The notes below the pieces were generated by a model. It was not told the origin of the DNA and did not search any database. It worked only from the letters and a program-made list of their open reading frames with translations. Of a stretch of DNA of 64,000 bases, positions 61,479-64,000 are shown piece by piece (within the stretch, counting starts at the first letter, position 1; each line of letters starts with the position of its first letter). This DNA comes from Flaccisagitta enflata (Eukaryota; Chaetognatha; Sagittoidea; Aphragmophora): assembly GCA_965153355.1 (NCBI GenBank), contig OZ231127.1, positions 124,001-188,000 of the forward strand, read 5' to 3'. Position numbers and translations under genes: made by a program.

Positions 61479-63318
61479 TCAGATATGACGAGCGTTGTAG
61501 ACCGTAACACTTTTAAGCAACTTTGTCGCGTACGAGGTGGCATTCAGATCTTTGACAATGTATCCTTTGTAGTGCGCATCAAAGTCCGCGTGTAATGCTT
61601 CCCCCGCAGACTCATTCAGCAAAGCTGTTCCGTGTCCTATAGAGGATCTCAATCATACAATGACCAATTTCATTTTCGTATCTATCACTTTAAACACACA
61701 AAAAGAAATGAAAATGAAAATACATATACACACGCACTCATGTTTACCAGCATGGACGTAAAAGAAAGCATGTAAAAAATGCACGCACACGCACGTGCGC
61801 GCACACATACGCACATGCGCACACACATGCACACACACGCGCACACACACACACGCGCACACACACACACACACATGCGCACACACACATGCGCGCGCGC
61901 ACACACACACACACACGCATACGCACACGCACTCACACACATAAAGAAAGAATTAAGGAGGGCAAGCAAACATGAGAGAATAGCATTGATCTACTATGTA
62001 CTGGCAAGCAAATATATGAGGATGCAGTCGTAGTTTAAGCACCTGTGCACGCCAACTCTTCGGGCAAGTGTTCTAACAACACATGCAATTTTTGAAATAT
62101 TGGTATTTGCAGATCCATCCAGCTCTTTTCAAACTCATTGAGGTATCTCATGTAAAACGGGTCCAGGTCGTAGCCAAAACAGGCGGTTACAACGGCATCG
62201 AAAGCTCTAAACGCCGTCAGAAAGCGATAATGTTCTCCCGGGAGTAGTGCATCAAGGAGATCCAGGTTCTTCAGTAACGTATTGCATTCGTTCCCCTGAT
62301 GCCAAAGGGATAAAAGAGCTTGTTGCGTGTTGTGGGTGTCATGTAAAACTGACATACCAACATATTTGTTCCATATGATGCTGTGGCTTAACTGACGAGG
62401 CTGATACAAGCATATTTACAGACCAGACGTCTGAAGGACTTAAAACGGCAATGACATACGGGCTACATCACGCACTACAAAGGTTTTTCCATGATATTCT
62501 TTCGTAACACCAAGTTTGGTAGGCCAGACATGAAATTCAGGCCACCTCGATTCCAACGCATCACAAAGCTTGTTGACAATTCCAAGAAAGATGCAGTACC
62601 TTCCTAGCAAACCCGGCTAAAACTGGAGGATTGATTTTTGTTAGTTTAATTTTATTTCCCAAACTTCATTTTTTATATTTAACTTCATTAAAACTTACTT
62701 ACTTCCTTGCACACTTTTGGCTGTTAAAAAAATAACTCGTGAAATCAAAGTGCATGAAGACATCAATATGGAGTGCTCTTACCCAGACCATTGGATTCAG
62801 TAGAAAATTTTACCTATCCTAGACTACAAGAACAGCTCAGTCAGACAATTATTTCAGGTTTTACAGCTATTTTAAGTTTTTAAGGACAAGTGTTTCAAAA
62901 TAATTTAGGACAATTGTCCTTAAAAACTTAAAATGGCCATAAAACCTAAAATAATTATCTGGCTGAGCTGTTCTTGTAGTCTAGGATAGGTGAAATTTTC
63001 TGCTGAATCGAATGGTCCCGGTTAGAACACTCCATATAGATGTCTTCATGCACTTTGATTTTACAAGTTATTTTTTTTGCCAGCTGAATATGTTCAAGGA
63101 ATTAAGTATCTTTTAATTGAGTTAGATACAAAAAATGAAGTTTGGGAAATAGGATTAAAGGAACAAAAATTAATCCTCCAGTTTTAGCCGGGTTTGCTCG
63201 GAAGGTACTGTTTGTAGTGCAGGAAAACCAAACGACTCCGCCACCTCCAACTCGGCGTCACGAGTAATCAAAGGTTCGTTTGCTTGCTTTTGAGATTTTG
63301 CATACTTCTCGTAATTTG
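61479..63318 (-). CDS. Uncharacterised multicopy protein, partial (copy 2, four exons)
   Basis: Four minus-strand exons fit by splice sites and phase. 63209-63318 follows a long pyrimidine tract and CTCAG and starts [10 protein letters not shown]. 62476-62616 follows TTTTAG and ends YHGKTFV before GTGCGT. 62043-62295 follows GGCATCAG, starts [14 protein letters not shown] and ends before GTGCTT. 61636-61479 follows TCTATAG, starts within [10 protein letters not shown] and ends in TGA. Exon lengths 110, 141, 253 and 158 keep the frame, and the third and fourth exons align gap-free with copy 1 at 54164-55258. The first junction is the least certain: donor ACA|GTACCT or TTTG|GTTTTC are both possible. 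Introns are a palindrome (62617-63208), 180 bp (62296-62475) and an (AC)-rich 406 bp (61637-62042) that copy 1 lacks. Upstream exons are not identified. I do not recognise the function; the words YHG-x-x-F-x-G-N and G-E-A-L-H look like family motifs. A domesticated or mobile-element protein is possible. Confidence 0.75.
61775..61940. repeat. (AC)n/(GCAC) microsatellite in an intron
   Basis: Irregular AC with many GC interruptions, entirely inside the 406-bp last intron of the minus-strand gene. Confidence 0.95.
62594..63213. mobile_element. Palindromic fold-back element forming an intron
   Basis: Arms of about 300 bp (62594-62895 and 62910-63213) pair as reverse complements. The ends 'CAGTACCTTCCTAGCAAACC' and 'GGTTTGCTCGGAAGGTACTG' match each other, as do the inner 'AGAACAGCTCAGTCAGACAA' and 'TTATCTGGCTGAGCTGTTCT'. 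It lies exactly between two coding exons of the minus-strand gene, and its tips overlap the exon edges. Confidence 0.85.
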
Positions 63319-63453
63319 CTGAGCGATGATTGAAAGAATTAGCATAAGAGAGAGGGTGAAACGGAGATAAAAATGAAGAGAATGATGGAAAGAGATGAAG
63401 AGACCGACAAAGGTAAAGAAGAGAGTGAGGGGCAGTGATGCACACGCGCATGG

Positions 63454-63456
63454 GCA

Positions 63457-63516
<60 letters not shown>

Positions 63517-63547
63517 GACACGCACGAACACAATAGTGTGGAGGCCG

Positions 63548-63634
<87 letters not shown>
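63454..63634. repeat. (AC)n and (AG)n microsatellites
   Basis: AC at 63454-63513 and AG at 63552-63634, upstream of the first visible exon of the minus-strand gene. 63640-64000 has GACA-type sequence to 63715 and then nothing I can support. A CTGTCTCTATAG acceptor-like site on the minus strand near 63785 might mark a further exon. Confidence 0.93.
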
Positions 63635-63637
<3 letters not shown>

Positions 63638-64000
63638 ATACAAATAGATGGAGAAGACACATACAGACAGACGGATAGACAAACGGACAGATATAGACAG
63701 ACATACCGACAGATTTAATGACAAAAAGGTACAGTCAAGATAGTGACATGAATATCGCCAATGAAAATTCCAAGCATATCCTCTATAGAGACAGCAGAAG
63801 CAGTCGACGAGACTTTGCAGCGGTCTCCAAGATGGGATTTCAATAGAATTTATGTTTGCTGCTTCAATTTGCATGGTCACACGATTTTCTCGAGCAATTA
63901 ATCAGCTCTAACCAGCAGAATTATGTAGGTGAATCAAAAAAAAAATTATATCGGAAACTAGGATTTCCTCATTATAACAAAAGTGTCATGCAATCAATTT

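Noticed and set aside
62296-62409. N-terminal part of the 124-codon minus-strand frame at 62035-62409
   Set aside because: Its start is TTG, and this part is better explained as intron read-through: it has no counterpart in copy 1, and a good acceptor sits at 62296-62298.

Overview
This window is eukaryotic and almost certainly animal DNA, most likely from an aquatic invertebrate; I cannot name the species. The reasons are very low gene density, spliceosomal GT-AG introns, a Toll-like leucine-rich-repeat receptor ectodomain, a non-LTR retrotransposon relic, degenerate TTAGGG repeats, and a great load of microsatellites and fold-back or MITE-like elements. I see no operon, rRNA, convincing tRNA or CRISPR array. 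Most long open frames here are translated microsatellites (poly-SL, poly-RE, poly-HT, poly-CV, poly-N) and are not genes.

Layout. 1-13795 is a large inverted repeat: the left arm is 1-4928 and the right arm 11537-13795. The left arm carries a 2644-bp element (1001-3644) with 128-bp terminal inverted repeats and a perfect 8-bp target duplication; the right arm keeps the empty site. The spacer holds a nested CCTT/AAGG palindrome and a pyrimidine-rich minisatellite field. 13796-15780 is a patchwork of dispersed repeats. 15979-20097 is the one complete gene, an intronless 1372-codon frame. 20100-54000 is mostly microsatellites and recurring families of dispersed elements, with a retrotransposon reverse-transcriptase 3' fragment at 38106-38602. 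54164-55258 (+) and 61479-63318 (-) hold two partial, intron-containing copies of one uncharacterised protein family. I assembled both from splice sites, reading phase and their mutual similarity.

The main discovery is the gene at 15979-20097. It reads signal peptide, LRR ectodomain with two cysteine clusters (the layout of Drosophila-type Toll receptors), one transmembrane helix, an IRE1/RNase L-like pseudokinase, a KEN ribonuclease domain with all four expected catalytic residues, and a 220-residue C-terminal region I do not recognise. It looks like a Toll receptor whose TIR domain has been replaced by an RNase L/IRE1 effector. The inferred role is a surface or endosomal sensor that signals by RNA cleavage after ligand-driven dimerisation. 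I do not know this architecture from described proteins.

The second theme is recurring elements that share a design: inverted termini around a variable tetranucleotide or about 20-bp minisatellite core. At least two families (called here family 1 and family E) occur many times on both strands, nest in each other, and lie inside introns.
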